Part shown: positions 45,781-57,939 of the stretch, piece after piece
How the letters are laid out: the number at the start of each line of letters is the position of its first letter
Position numbering within the stretch: the first letter of the stretch is position 1
DNA from: Neoscytalidium dimidiatum
Taxonomy: Eukaryota > Ascomycota > Dothideomycetes > Botryosphaeriales > Botryosphaeriaceae
DNA length: 64,000 nt
Assembly (NCBI GenBank): GCA_037367355.1
Contig: CM074702.1
Location: 2,294,001 to 2,358,000, forward strand
Reading direction: 5' to 3'
Translations under genes and position numbers: made by a program
Notes under the pieces: generated by a model
Told to the model about the DNA's origin: nothing
Seen by the model: only the letters and a program-made list of their open reading frames with translations
Databases searched by the model: none

Positions 45781-47654
45781 TCAGGCTATGCCATTGGACT
45801 TCTCCGTCTCATTGTCCTCTGTCACGTCCTTCGTTGGCACCTCCGAACTTGTCCTTCCCTGTTTCTCCTTCTCCATCTCCATCGCTTTTTCCTCATCGAC
45901 AATATCCTCGGCAGTCTTCTCCTCGCTCTGCTTCGGTGGCCCACCCTTCGCTACCGCCTCCTCATCCCTGACTTTCTTTACATTTTTCCACTCAACAATA
46001 CTGGACCCAAAAATACTGAAACAAGCCATTGCCAACGCAACCGTAAACGCCTTCACCAACGCGCCATTGTACGCGTCCAATACGCTTGGCAGCGCATCGG
46101 CGCTCAACACGTTCCTCAGATCAGTGGCACCTGTGCCAACGACAGCCTGGGGACTGATGTTGCCCGACAGTCTCCGCACGCCCTTGACCAACTCATTCGT
46201 AAACACGTTCTGGCAGACGGAGACGAACACAGCGCCACCGAGCTGCTGAGAGAAGAACATGAGGGTAGTGCCGACGGGGACGTCTGCTCGAGGCAAGACG
46301 CACTGAACGGCGATATTGGCTTGCTGCATACCGAGGCCGAGACCCATGCCGAGCACGACCTGATAGCCGATCCAGTAGGGGTGTCCGTAGTTTGTCTTGA
46401 ATGTGGTGATGAGACCAGCACCGATGGAGGTGATGCAGGAAGATGCAATGAGGAAGGGGGTATAGTAGCCAAAACGCGTGACCGTGGCGCCGGTCAGGAT
46501 GCTGGTGACAACGAGGCCGAGGATGAGCGGGAGAAGCATCAGCCCGGACGAGACGGCGTCGACGCCCTTGATGGCTTGGAACCAGATGGGGAGGTAATAG
46601 ACCATACTCATCATGGCGGAGGCATTGCAGAAGGTGAACCAGAAGGCGCCAGCCACGGTGCGCTGCTTGATTATACGCGGCGCGACAGTGGCCGTGTCGT
46701 TGCGGTTCCATATTTGAACGGCGACGAAGCCGGCAAGGAGGACGATGGCTAGGACAAGCAGGGCGACTATGCGTCCATTAGACCAAGCGTAGGTGGAGCC
46801 TCCCCACTGGAGGGCAAGTAGCAGGCACACCATGCCAGGGACAAAGCAGAGGTTGCCCAGTGGATCGAGCTGCATAATCTTGGCCTTGACGGTCATGGCG
46901 GCGTTCTTGGGAGGGGGCCCCGCCTTCAGCACAAAGAAGACGACGATTGCTATGACGCCGCCAATGGGCAGGTTGATGTAGAAGCACCAGCGCCATGTTA
47001 CGTGGTCAGTAAACGCGCCTCCGAGAAGGGGCCCGACTACGCTGGCGATACCAAACAGGGCACCTCCAAAGCCCTGGATGATGGGGCGTTTGCGGAGCGG
47101 TATGAGAGGTATCACCAGAAGAATGGCACCTGCGAAGACACCTGCGGAGCCGAGGCCAGCGACAGCACGGCCGACGATGAAGACGGTCGAATTGGGAGCA
47201 GCGCCGCAGATTGCGGAGCCGGCTTCGAAGAGGAATAGGGAGGTGAGATAGACGACCTTTTGGTTGTAGAAGGTGTAGATACGGCCAACGAGGAGCTGAG
47301 TGGTACATCCAGTAAGCATGTATGCGCTTCCGTACCAGCCAACGTCTCCCAGAGAGTGGAATTCGTCTGTGATGATAGGAATGGCTGTGGCCAAGATTGT
47401 TCTGTCCTACAGAGAGTGGGCTGTCAGCCTACCAGATTTCACCACGCAGGGGATTGGTAGCTCACTAATGCAACGACAAACAGTCCCAAGTAAATGGTAA
47501 TAAGAATTGGCCAGACGACGCGGGCGGGAGGATAGGAGGCCTGAGAAGGAGGTTGTGCCTCGACATCTTTGGCGGTAGCCTGGGCGTCGGGGCCCTTCTG
47601 AGAAGTCGCTTGTGAAGACGGCTGGACCGGGGCGACTGGCGACTTTTCGGACAT
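45781..47654 (-). CDS. MFS drug:H+ antiporter, DHA2 type (14 TM)
   Basis: Exports toxic or secondary metabolites in exchange for protons. Two exons (47654-47466, 47406-45781) give 604 aa. The N-terminal tail of about 45 residues is Gln/Pro/Ser-rich and cytosolic. Helix 1 includes LITIYLGLFVVALDRTILATAIP, carrying the DRT motif of the DHA2 group; GSAYMLTGCTTQLLVGRIY, GRAVAGLGSAGVFAG (motif C region) and GPLLGGAFTDHVTWRWCFYINLPIG are all typical. The C-terminal tail is Glu/Lys-rich. Similar proteins include toxin efflux pumps of biosynthetic clusters, but no biosynthetic core enzyme is present in this window. It is divergent from a Zn2Cys6 regulator 723 bases away, which may control it. Confidence 0.9.
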
Positions 47655-48377
47655 GTTCCTGCTGGATGGAATTGCTCAAAGATGGGTGGTTGGGGCGAAG
47701 TCAGCAGACAAAGAAGGCAGCCAAGCAAGGGCGCGCAGAGCTTTAAAGCAGCAAACGGAAGACGACGTCAGAAAGGGCCATGTTGAGGAAAATCGCTGCC
47801 TTGCGATGGCTGACGGGGCGTCGTCTGCGGCGCCGAGCGATCCAATGGTGAAGCAGGCTGCCATTTCGGTTCCCGTGTTCACGGCTCGCACCGCAGGAGC
47901 AGCAGTGGCCCCCAGCAGGGAGGCGAGACGCGCGGGCGCCATGGCTAAGCATTTCCGGTGGGTTGGCGCACGGAGCTTGTGTGGGAAGAGGCCTGCTAGG
48001 GCGTGGTGGACGCGGTGCTAGGGCATGGTAGACACGGACTAGCGCGCGGCGGGACAGATTGGGGAGGCGTCGAGGGCGAGCGAGGGTTGACGGTTGGCTG
48101 GCGGTTGACAGGGTGAGGAGAGCCGAAGGCCGGCCACCCGACTTCGGGCAGCGAGACGCCGAGTCGCCGAAGCGCAGCGGGGTTTCGTGTCCGCCCGACC
48201 AGCGCCGCGCCGACGGAGCGCGTCGGGACCACAGCCACCAGCCCACTCCACTGGCTTCTTGTACCGTGCGTGCCCCAGATGCCGCCAGACTGCTCTTCTC
48301 TCCTCCAAGGCTAGTCCGTGGCTCGCTTCTGGCCTCCGTCCCCGTCTCCGTCTCACTCGCGCCCTGCCTGGCCCACC
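47655..48377. other. Divergent promoter region antiporter/regulator
   Basis: 723 bases between divergent ATGs, strongly GC-rich. The regulator ATG sits in a CACCATG context. Overlapping open frames on both strands reflect base composition; no gene called. Confidence 0.5.
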
Positions 48378-51001
48378 ATGACTCCGGCTGCCCAAGCCCC
48401 CGTGTCCCCGAGGCAGTCCGCCGACAGCAGCGGCGACACGCCCAGGCCTCAACTGAAGCCAGCCCCCGCCTCAGCACACCTGCCTCCGATGGACGCGTCT
48501 CCTGCTCCTCAACGGCCTCAGGACCCTCCGCTGCCCACCCCGAGCTCGTCTGACCCGGGCCAGCCTCTGAAGCCAAATGCCTGCATCAGCTGTCAGCGTC
48601 GGAAGGTCAAGTGCGACCGCCAGGAGCCCTGCTCCTCATGCAAGCGTTACCGCGCTCACTGCGAATTTCGTGACCCTGCACCCCGTCGGAAGAGAAAGCT
48701 GAGTGACGAGGACCTGCACGCGAAGCTGGATCGCTACGAATCAATCATCAATAGCTTCAGTGCCCGCGCTGATGCCAGACCCGACCCTGTGTCTGCCGAG
48801 AGGCCCGCCTCCGCCGCTCTGCCTACCCCAGTCTCGGGGTTCACTCCCTTGAATGCCCCGCGCCCGCCGCCCTACCAGCCTGCTTCTGCTGCCGCCTCCC
48901 TTGAGAGCACTCCTGCCAGGACATCCACCGCCTCCGGCCCTCCTGACTTCGACGGCAGGCTCATCTATGAGAAGGGGAACGCCCGCTACCTGGAAAACAG
49001 CCTCTGGAAAGGCGTGTCCGAAGAATTTAAGTCCCCCGGAGATATGCTCCGCCTCTCCTCTCCTGGCGGTACCCCGGCTGGCGGTGTCCCCGGCGATGCG
49101 TACCAAATGGAAGCGAGTGAACTCGTCCTCGGTCTGGTGCGGAATCCCGCCGGCGGTCTTCGTCACCTCCATCCTCAGTCGCCGCACATCTTTCTCCTCT
49201 GGCAAGCCTTCCTGGATAACGTGAACCCTTTGACAAAGCTCCTGCACGCTCCTACCGTCCAGCGGCAGATTCTCAAGGCTGCTAGCAATCTGGAAGCAGT
49301 GGACGCCGAGACTGAGGTCTTGATGTTTGCAATCTACACTTTCGCCGTCACCTCTCTGAACCAGGAGGAATGCCAGTCCTCCTTTGGCGAAAGCAAAGAG
49401 AACCTACTCCGAAGATTCCAGTTCGCAACTAAAATAGCATTGCACCGAGCGGGGTTCCTCCGGTCATCATCGCTGACCGTGCTACAAGCATACATTCTCT
49501 ATCTGGTAAGTGGAGAAACAGCTGCATCCACGTGCAGCCCTTTCTTCGTGCTCAGCTGCGACACATGCAAGAGGGATCAGCCTTGCTATCGTTGAAAGTT
49601 TGGCAAAGGCCAATTGAAGATGAACTCACAACTTCCCATGCTTGAAGTGGCCCAAAGCACGAATGCTGATTTCTGTCGTAGCTAGCAATGCGTCCATACT
49701 ACGACAGCCAGACACTTTGGTCCCTCTCAGCAATAGCCGTTCGCATGGGCCAGAGGATCGGTCTGCACCGAGACGGGAGCCTGATGGGACTCCCGCTCTT
49801 CGAGATCGAGGTCAGACGCCGGGTCTGGTGCCAGCTCATGCCGCTCGACATCCGCACCGCAGAGCTCGCAGGCGGCGGCACCGCCTCCCTCTTCTCGCGC
49901 TACTACGACACCAAGCTGCCGCTAAACGTCAACGACAGCGAGCTCAACCCGGACATGAAGCAGCTGCCGGTCGAGCACACCGGGCCGACCGAGATGTTCT
50001 TCTGCCTCCTGCGCTACAACCTCGGCCGCTTCATGCGGCGCTCCGCGGCCAACGCCTACTGGGGCGACAACAAGTCCTTCGCCGAGGACCAGCTCGCTCC
50101 CAACCTCACCTCCCCGGACACCCCGCTTGCCGAAAAGGACAAGAAGATCGACGAGTTCGAGGAGTTCCTGGAGGAGCACTTCCTCAAGCACTGCGACCCG
50201 TCCGTCCCGCTGCACTACCTGACCGCCATCGTCGCGCGCTCCGCCCTCAACGTAATGCGCATCCTGGCGCACCACCCGCGCCAGTACGCCGACCGGGGCG
50301 CCTCGCTGCCGCAGTCCGAGAGGGACGCGCTCTTCCAGGCCTCGCTCAAGGTCATGGAGCTCGACAACCTCGCGCACGGCGACCCCAGCCTGCAGCGCTT
50401 CCTGTGGCACATGGACGCCTTCTTCCAGTGGGAGTCCTTCATCTTCCTGCTCTCCGAGCTGCGCGTCCGCACCGGCCCGGCCGCCGCCGCCGACGCCGAG
50501 AAGGCCTGGTTCAACGTCGACAAGGTCCTCGAGTTCCACCCCTACTTCCTCGACATCCACCGCAACCCCCTGCACCTGTGCGTCGCCAGCCTCGCCGCCA
50601 AGGCCTGGGACGCCTACGTCGCCGACGCCGCCAAGTCGCCCCCTCGCGCCGGCGGGCCCCCGAGCTTGCAGGACCACCGCGCCCTCGAGGTCCTGGTCTC
50701 GCGCGCCAGGGAGTTCCAGAGCCGCTCGCCGCCGCGACAGCTGCAGCAGCAGCAGCAGCAGCAACCGGCGCTATCGGAGAAGAAGGATGCGTCGCTGGCC
50801 CGGGGCCCGGAGGTGGGTGGTGGTGCGGCGGGCCAGCACCAGGGGAACGGCTTGAACGGGTGGGGTGCGGCGTTGCCGCCGCAGCTGGACGCGAGCCCGA
50901 TGGACTGGTCGATGTGGGACGATATGCTGGCGGAGTTTGGCCTCGGGATGGAGGCGTTTGGGAGCTATGCTGCCGGGGGCCCGGCGGTTGCTGCGAAGTG
51001 A
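48378..51001 (+). CDS. Zn2Cys6 transcription factor with Fungal_trans domain
   Basis: Probable DNA-binding regulator of 815 aa from two exons (48378-49505 and 49682-51001; the 176-nt intron is GT-AG). Zinc cluster CISCQRRKVKCDRQEPCSSCKRYRAHC at about residues 70-96 (CX2CX6CX5CX2CX6C), followed by basic PRRKRK and a short coiled segment DLHAKLDRYESII for dimerisation. The middle homology region (about 270-600) is of the Fungal_trans type, with TLWSLSAIAVRMGQRIGLHRDG and EIEVRRRVWCQL as signature. A Gln7 run (50742-50763) and a Gly/Gln/Asn-rich C-terminus may activate transcription. Start at 48378 (CACCATG); an in-frame Met at 48318 would add 20 residues. It is probably linked to the divergent DHA2 antiporter. 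Confidence 0.9.
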
Positions 51002-51388
51002 TGGGTTTGCCCTGGTGGCGGTGTCGTGAGATGGGGTGGTGGTGTATTGATAAACGGGGTGTATATGTGATGTGGATGTAAGCTTCTGTATATTCTGGCG
51101 AGGATGTTTGATATGACGGAGTAGACGATGGATGAGGGAAGTGGCAACGCACACGCACGTAGATGGCGAGGAAACAAGGACGGATGTGACTTGATGACGA
51201 ATTTTACTTCATCTAAATTTGACCCTGGTAACGGGTACTATTGCCTTTTGCAAGCCGGGGGAAAATATAAACAGCCCCTTCTTCCGGGATAGCATGCCAA
51301 CAGCACAGCATTTCACTCGACGGACATACGCAAAATGTTCATCCCAAACTCCCGCGGCAGCACTCAACCGCACCCTTTGTTGTTCTTT
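51002..51388. other. 3' spacer between convergent genes
   Basis: About 390 bases between two convergent stops, no gene seen. Confidence 0.5.
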
Positions 51389-52293
51389 TTACTTCAACAA
51401 CCTCCTCACGCTCGTCTCCATCCACAGCTTGGCGTACTCGCGGTGCAAGAACGGGAACCACCACGGCAGCTGCGCCGGCGTCTTGCCCTCCGGCGTCGAG
51501 TTGAAGAAATAGCTCTTCATATGGAACGTCGCGAACTTGTCGTCCTTATCCACCTCCATCGAGAAGACGCCATCCGACGCTCTAGGCCCCGCGTTCAAGG
51601 GGGAATCGCCACAACGCACGACAACCTAAAGCTCCCTCCCCCAAAGAAAGGGGGGGAAAATCAGCATTCCATCGCACCACCCAAACAAAGCGGAAATCGG
51701 GACTTTGTGGTGGTTGGGGTGGGGGAAGATGGGGAGACTCACCCTCCCGGGCGCGCGTTCTATGACCTCGAAATGATCCGCGATCTTGGTGCCGACCTTG
51801 TAGTCGCTCTGCGCCAGCTCGTGCTTGTCCCACAGATGGTCCTCGCGGCCGGGCAGGGCCCGGTACTTCTTCTCGAGGTAGCGCCGCTGGTAGGCGAAGC
51901 CTAGGCCGGACCACACGCCGGCGGAGAACTCGCGCGTCAGGGTCTCGATGTCGTCGGTCTTGAGGTCGTCAAGCTATTTTTTGTTCCCCACGTGCGTCAG
52001 TATTATTTTTTTTTCTCTCTCTTGCGCTCTCTCTTTTGCGCGTTTTTGGGCGGGGGTTAGGGAGAAGGAGGGGGGAAGTGGTTTACCGGTACGCGCCGCA
52101 CGGCGTGGTCGATGCAGGCGGGCGGGTTGGAGTGCGGGTTGCGCACGCGCATGAGCGCGGCGAGCGAGAGGAAGGATGGCGACGTCGGCGTGAAGGGGAC
52201 GAAGTGCGTGTCGCGCGTGTAGTATTTCCAGCCAGCGCCCACGGCGGCGGCGCCAGTGAGGGTGGTCGTGATGAGGCGTTTGAAGATGGGCAT
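51389..52293 (-). CDS. Conserved fungal membrane-anchored protein, probably mitochondrial
   Basis: 224 aa from three exons (52293-52087, 51973-51743, 51625-51389), all GT-AG. The N-terminus MPIFKRLITTTLTGAAAVGAG is a basic leader followed by one short hydrophobic helix, which would suit import into or anchoring at mitochondria. Motifs seen: VRRVPLDDLKTDDIETLTREFSAGVW, GLGFAYQRRYLEKKYR, VGTKIADHFEVIERAPGRVVVRCGDSPL and the C-terminal HREYAKLWMETSVRRLL. I recognise this as a protein conserved across Pezizomycotina but know no function. The middle intron contains long T and CT runs (52000-52025). The gene is convergent with the regulator on its left and faces a gene-poor stretch on its right. 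Confidence 0.8.
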
Positions 52294-55200
52294 TTTACGC
52301 TCCCCTTTCGTCAATTGGCCCGGGAAACGGTGTTGGGGATGGGTCGGAAGGGTTGTAAAGCAATTGGGAGAAGTGGGTGGAAGCGTGACGATGATGATGG
52401 CTGTTGTGGAGTCGGCGGAGAGCTTGGGCTCGCGTGCTGAGGTTGTGTCATACCCTCCTCCCTCGGGAGAGCGCGTTCGGTTTTCCGAGAGTTGGAAGGT
52501 GGAGCTTGGGCCAACCAGCCCCTCCCTGCCTTGCGCTGCTGCATGCAAGCTTGCTTTGTGGCCGGATTACTGTATACGGCAAGTTCCAGCGATGGGGAGT
52601 ACAGAGAAATAATTCTGGTATAGGAGTGCAGAAGTCGTCAGAGGATCAGAAAATATCTGGATGCCTCGGTTGATCATGCACTCCTCCCATGCGCTTGAGA
52701 AAGGATTGCAGAAAACCGATTTGAACACAGCAATGGTAGCCAATTTGAAGATTTCGATTGCCTCGAAACCTTGAACCTAGGTGTTGAGACTGCAACGCAC
52801 TCAAATTTGTCCAAGATCCTCTACAAATGGTGCAAGGTGAATTATTGCTCTTACTATTTGGGAGCGTGGCAGGATGTAGTCATGCACATAATCCAGTGTC
52901 AATATTATTACTCCAGTTGCGCATATGCACTAGACGATTCTCCACCGTTTGGTCGAAGTCTTCCTCTTCCTTCCTTTTCCTTGCCAGCCTTCTTTGACCA
53001 GCATAAGATTTTTGCAATTCCCTAAACTTGGTGCCAGGGACATCATTCCCATCTCAAGTTTGTCTGCCGCTTAAACTATTCTTATGTCCAATTGGCCTGC
53101 TTTTGGAGGTCAAAGACCTTATCACGTGTATATCATTCAGCAGCCGTTTCATGACTTGGCAAACGGATGAAGCTGCTTGAGAATGATGTGCGGGTTACTA
53201 TAGAGCCTTCAGAGTTGTCTGTGACGTCTCAAAACAGATGACATCCCAAGGACCATGACGAGTAGCAGTCTACGTGATTCTACCCCATTCTGTTAGACTT
53301 TATGAGAGCACCACGGCAGCATACCCCAATCGCGATGGAATGGACTAGCACCGACGAGAGAAATGACACCAGACACAGCTCAGCCGGACGGCGACTTGGG
53401 TGGTAATCTCGAGGCTCCGAAACCCAGCTTGCATTATGTCGCTCCCAGACGGCACCAGCCAAAGATCATTGACCAAATGCCAATCCTTAATCCTCCCCAA
53501 AAGGTTTATTTTGAGTGTGGCAATCCGTCCCCATAGCGCGTGACAGCCATCCTCCCCGTATCCCAAATATAGCGCCCTAGCTCTCCCGCCCGCGACGGCG
53601 CGCCCGACAGCACATCCGCAACAGGCGGGTGGCTTCCCGCTGGCCGACAGAAAGTACGAGAGGTGCACAGAAAGAGCTGATGTTGCGACGGGGACGGAGA
53701 CCCGATACAGGCGGGGCCATCGACGACAGACAAGCCGCAGTGGAAACGTATGCACGATTAGGCCCGAAGCGCAGCCAAAAAGAATGAGGTTGAACGGGGA
53801 AAAAGGAAACTTTGCTTTCCTTTTTTTTTTTCTGTTCCCCCTGCCCCCCTGGTACCCCATACGCCGGCTTACCAGGGGAAGAGCGACGTCACTCCACGCT
53901 GCTGTGATGCGCAGCGCACCTGTGTTTCATGGTCTGCCCACGGATGGCAGGACAATCAGTCTACTCTCAGCGATCAAAATTGTTGCGGCAGGAACGGTGG
54001 GTGCTCTGCCACGTTGACCACGTCGTGGATGTAGCTCCAGATGGTCTCGTGGACTTTTGCAATTGACGCGCCCGCTGGCATCCCCATGGGATGGAGCGCG
54101 GCAGCGGAGGCCCGTTACGTCCTTCCCCGTCCACGCGGAGTGGAGCTCTGCGCTCATCTTCTGACCGAAGATTCTTTCATTCTCGATTTTTTTTTTCCTG
54201 CATGTGCCAGGTGACAGAGCCGCAAAATGCAGATCATGCAAGTGCTGGCATTCCGTCGAAAGAATCTGTTGAGATGACGGTGCTGGTCTAGACAGGCCTG
54301 CAGCGTCCCCCGCGTGGGACGCGCTGGGCGACCACGTCACTCGCACGTGGGGTAAAAACCGTCCCGCATGAAGCAGGAGCATGGTGGCGGCGTTGAGGCG
54401 ACGTTGCTGGAGAGCCAGCTACAGGGGGGTGGAGAGAGGGATGCACCTAGCATCTTCCACCGGGGAGCGTGTGCGAGAAACGTCTGTTACTCCCGGCGCG
54501 CTGGGACGTGGGAACAGCCTTCCTCCCCCGGGGAAGGGAGAGGGCAGAAAATCAGGGACCGGGGCAGAGAATAGGCGAGATGAGATGGAAGGCAGGTGAC
54601 GCGAGATCCAAAAGACCTCAGGTCGGGCCAGACGAAGGGATTCGCGAAAGGGCGCGGAACCGCGGCATTGGCAGCGCGTGCTCAGCGATTCAATCTCTGT
54701 GATGGTGATGGGCAGAGCTCTGGCGCGCCAGGGACCCGGATTCTGGGGCGATGGTGGGATGTGCTCGTACAGAAAATCAGCTCTCATCATCGCAGCCGAG
54801 TCGGCCGTGTCCTTGTGACCAGCAGACGCGTAGCTGCCTTTCCTCGTGTAGATTGTGAAGCAGCGTCCTGCGTTGGCGCGTGCGGAGCTTGGGGATGAGA
54901 GCAGCTTCACCCACGCGGGCGGCGCAATGAAAAAAAAAAAAAGGAGTCGCGGAGGGCTGGAGCAGTCGCTTTTAGTCAACACCATTGATGCGTTGCGACC
55001 CGAGCGGAGAGGCTTGGGCCGCCGTCTGCCGTGATGGTCGCCACGCGCGCCCCGCAGTCGAGACCGCACGCATCGCGACTACGCCTATACCACCAAGCAA
55101 CTCGAGGAAGGAAATCTGGAGCGCGGGAGTCTCTCCAGATAGAGGCGTACAGGGCTCTCCCGCCGCGTGCGCGCCCCCGTGTTCTGCTCTCTTTTCCCCC

Positions 55201-57939
55201 CCACACGGCGGCCATCCGCGCATTATTGTCAATAAATATAGCAGCGCCCGGGGCGGAGGCCGAAACCGGGGAAGGGCGGAAGCCTACCAGGGGCCCAGCA
55301 GAGCCTCCCGCCCGGAAAATGGAACTCGACATCCCGTTGTACCTCAACACCAATTGGCCCCCTTTCCGCCCGGCCACATGACCGCGTGCTTGCAGCAGCA
55401 GGGTGCGTATTGTCTCAAGCAGCGATGGTAGGCCAGCAGCAGCAAGGTCTCGCGCCCGCCCAGCCTCGCGGGCCGCGGAAGGCCGTGCGCGCCGCAGCTG
55501 GAGGCACAGTAATCGGCATCGTGTGCTCCCCGGTTGCTCCGCATGCGCTGGTGTGCCGGTCTGCTGGCCTGGGCCGACGACGTGCAGTGGGTGGCGGGCG
55601 TCTAGCGACGGCTGGAGATTTGCTGCGCGCGCGGCGCAGAACATGGGCGCCAGGGACTCTCCGCCGGCGCTTGGCGGGCTGGATTTGGCATCTGTGGCAC
55701 TGGCAACGGTGGCTTCGGTCGAGTTTCGCATCAAAGCAGCATGGCCATAGTTTCTCGCCTTTTTGCGCCCACGTGCCAGACATCGACCTGGTTCAGGGGA
55801 GCACGGAACTGCCGTAGTCGGTGTGTGTGAGGCAGCAATTAGCCGCGCCCGCGTCTTGGGCGCCGCTGACGCTGACGCTGCTGCTGTGCGGTACGACTTG
55901 TATTACGGTGTGGCAGAGATTTCGCAGCAGCAGATTTGGCGTCTCATCAGGGCCCACTGCATGAGCAATCAGCCTCCGCTGCGAGAAAATTTTGGCGTCG
56001 GACTTTGCGGGCGCGGGGAGCGTGGCGGACTTTTGCCCTGGTTGACTGAGTAGCTAGCGGCCGCCTATGCCGCTGGCAGATGGATTTTTATGGAGCGGCG
56101 GCAGGGAAGACTATGAAGCTCGCAGGTGCATCGGTCGAAGGTTGGAGTAAGCGTTTTGCTGGCCCTCGATGATCGCCGAAGGGGCGGCCACGCTCGCTTG
56201 CTCCTCCGGCTGCACGCCCAGGGATGCGGCCGGGATGCTGAGCCTGCAGCCCACTTTGCTTATCTGTGCGCGGGCGACGCCACTGGCCATGGGCCACAGA
56301 CCACAGGATGAAGGAAGAAGGCACTGCGTCGTGCTGGCCCCGAGTGCCTGCCAACGGCTGCGCGCTCGGCAGCCCACGCGGCGCGGCTTCGCGGCCTGGC
56401 TGGTTGGCTGGCTGGCTAGCTGGCTGGCGCCCTGACCGGCAGCCGCCAGCGAAATAGGATGCACCTGGGCCCTGGGCCCCGGAGTGGGTACATTCTCATG
56501 GTACATGGGACGAACATGGTACAATGGCTGGCTCGTTGCCGACCGACATTCTGCAACTCCCAGCGTCGGCCGTTTAAGATGTGCAGCGGATATGCATGCC
56601 GTCACGCCGCGCCCTGATAACGCTCCCCCCCCCGCTGCAATAGGCGCCCCGGGGGTCAGCCTGCCGCCTGCGAAGTCGGTGAGCGGCGCGCGTGGGTGGT
56701 GGGAGGCCGCGGGGATAGCGGGCGGCAGGCACCTACGTCCGTAGAGCATGTACTGTGTGCAATCAAATGTACATACCTTGCTGTACCTGGCTGGTACTGC
56801 CTGAGGCGCACGGCAGGACCGAGTACCAGTACCGGAGTGAGAGCACGGCGCCGGGGGCGACGATGTGCGCGTCTTCCTGCATGAACGCCCCCGCCAACTG
56901 CCGCCTATGCTGCTGCTGCTGCTGCCGCTGCAGTGCAGACCAGCGCCGTGCAATGTCGGCCGGCAGGCGTAGGGCAGGGTGACAGGGCAGCGCAGCGAGG
57001 GCGCGGTGGACCCGGTAGTGCTGGTGGTGGTGGTGGTGGGACCGTGGGGAGATGACGCCAAACACTGGGTTTGCAGCTGGCGGGCATCCGCTGCAGGCCG
57101 CGTCGGCGGCGGCGGCGGAGGAGGGGCGAGAGACGGCGATGGGCGACGGACCAAGACAGGGTGACAGGGAGGCAGGTGGCAGGGAGTCGAGCTCCGCCAG
57201 CGCCAGCGGGCAGCGTGCAACACCATCAGCAGCGTGCCCCGCCACCGTCAGCTCGTACTATCAGGCCGGCCGCGGGCCAGGCGCTCTAGCGCGCGCGGGA
57301 GAAGATTCTGAGGCTTCCATGCGGTAGCTCGTCTCGCCGGTCACGCTTGGCCACGGCGGATCTCCCTTAGCACCGCTCCAATCTGGCATCCGCCGGCCCT
57401 TCTTTGCACGGATCGCCAAACCCTGCATGGAGCACTGACTCTCGCAAAAAGTAGAAACAGTGGAGCCCAGAGGGAGCTTGGGCGGATGGTGTGCGAAGGC
57501 GTGAAGCCGCCAGCCCGCGACACCGAAGCACCGACGACGGCCTGCGCCAGCCTGCGACTGAATAATCAAGCCCGCCAGCGCAAATAAAAGCCCGGAGTCG
57601 CCGTCGCACTCTTGCCCCGTCACCGTACTTCCCTCCTCAGCTTCGTGTCTTTTGCGCGCCGCCCTGTTCGCACCTTTGCCCGGTCGCATTCGCATCTCCA
57701 CATAGACCTAGAGCTGCGCACCTTCCGATACCCCCTATAGACTCCCTCCTCCGTTCGAGCCTCCCTCTGCATCTTGCGACCGCGCTCGACCCACGGCCAA
57801 CTCCTCCTCGCTCACCATCGGACCCCGTTAAATACTCCTCTCGCTATCCCTCCAACTTTTCGGCTTCCCACAAACCTAATTCTCCTCCGCCAACTCCCCG
57901 CGACACCCTAGCAACCTCTCATCACTACACATCCACAAA
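52294..57939. other. Long gene-poor stretch (5.6 kb)
   Basis: The longest stretch without a supportable gene. 52600-53300 is AT-richer. From about 53500 it becomes GC-rich with many overlapping shadow open frames (for example 56111-57226 on the minus strand) of skewed composition. Simple sequence: GGCT repeats near 56397-56428, GGT repeats near 57022-57040, an A-run at 54930-54941, a T/A-rich break at 53820. The final 350 bases before 57940 are pyrimidine-rich and preceded by AAATAAAAG at 57582-57590, so they probably form the promoter and leader of the next gene. I saw no transposon ends or tRNA. Confidence 0.5.

Noticed and set aside
49642..51081. Plus-strand open frame of 479 aa in another frame of the regulator gene
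   Set aside because: Arg/Ala/Pro-rich shadow of the Fungal_trans exon, which has clear motifs in its own frame.
56111..57226. Minus-strand open frame of 371 aa in the gene-poor stretch
   Set aside because: Low-complexity Ser/Pro/Ala-rich, no motif, and several overlapping frames of similar length exist on the other strand.
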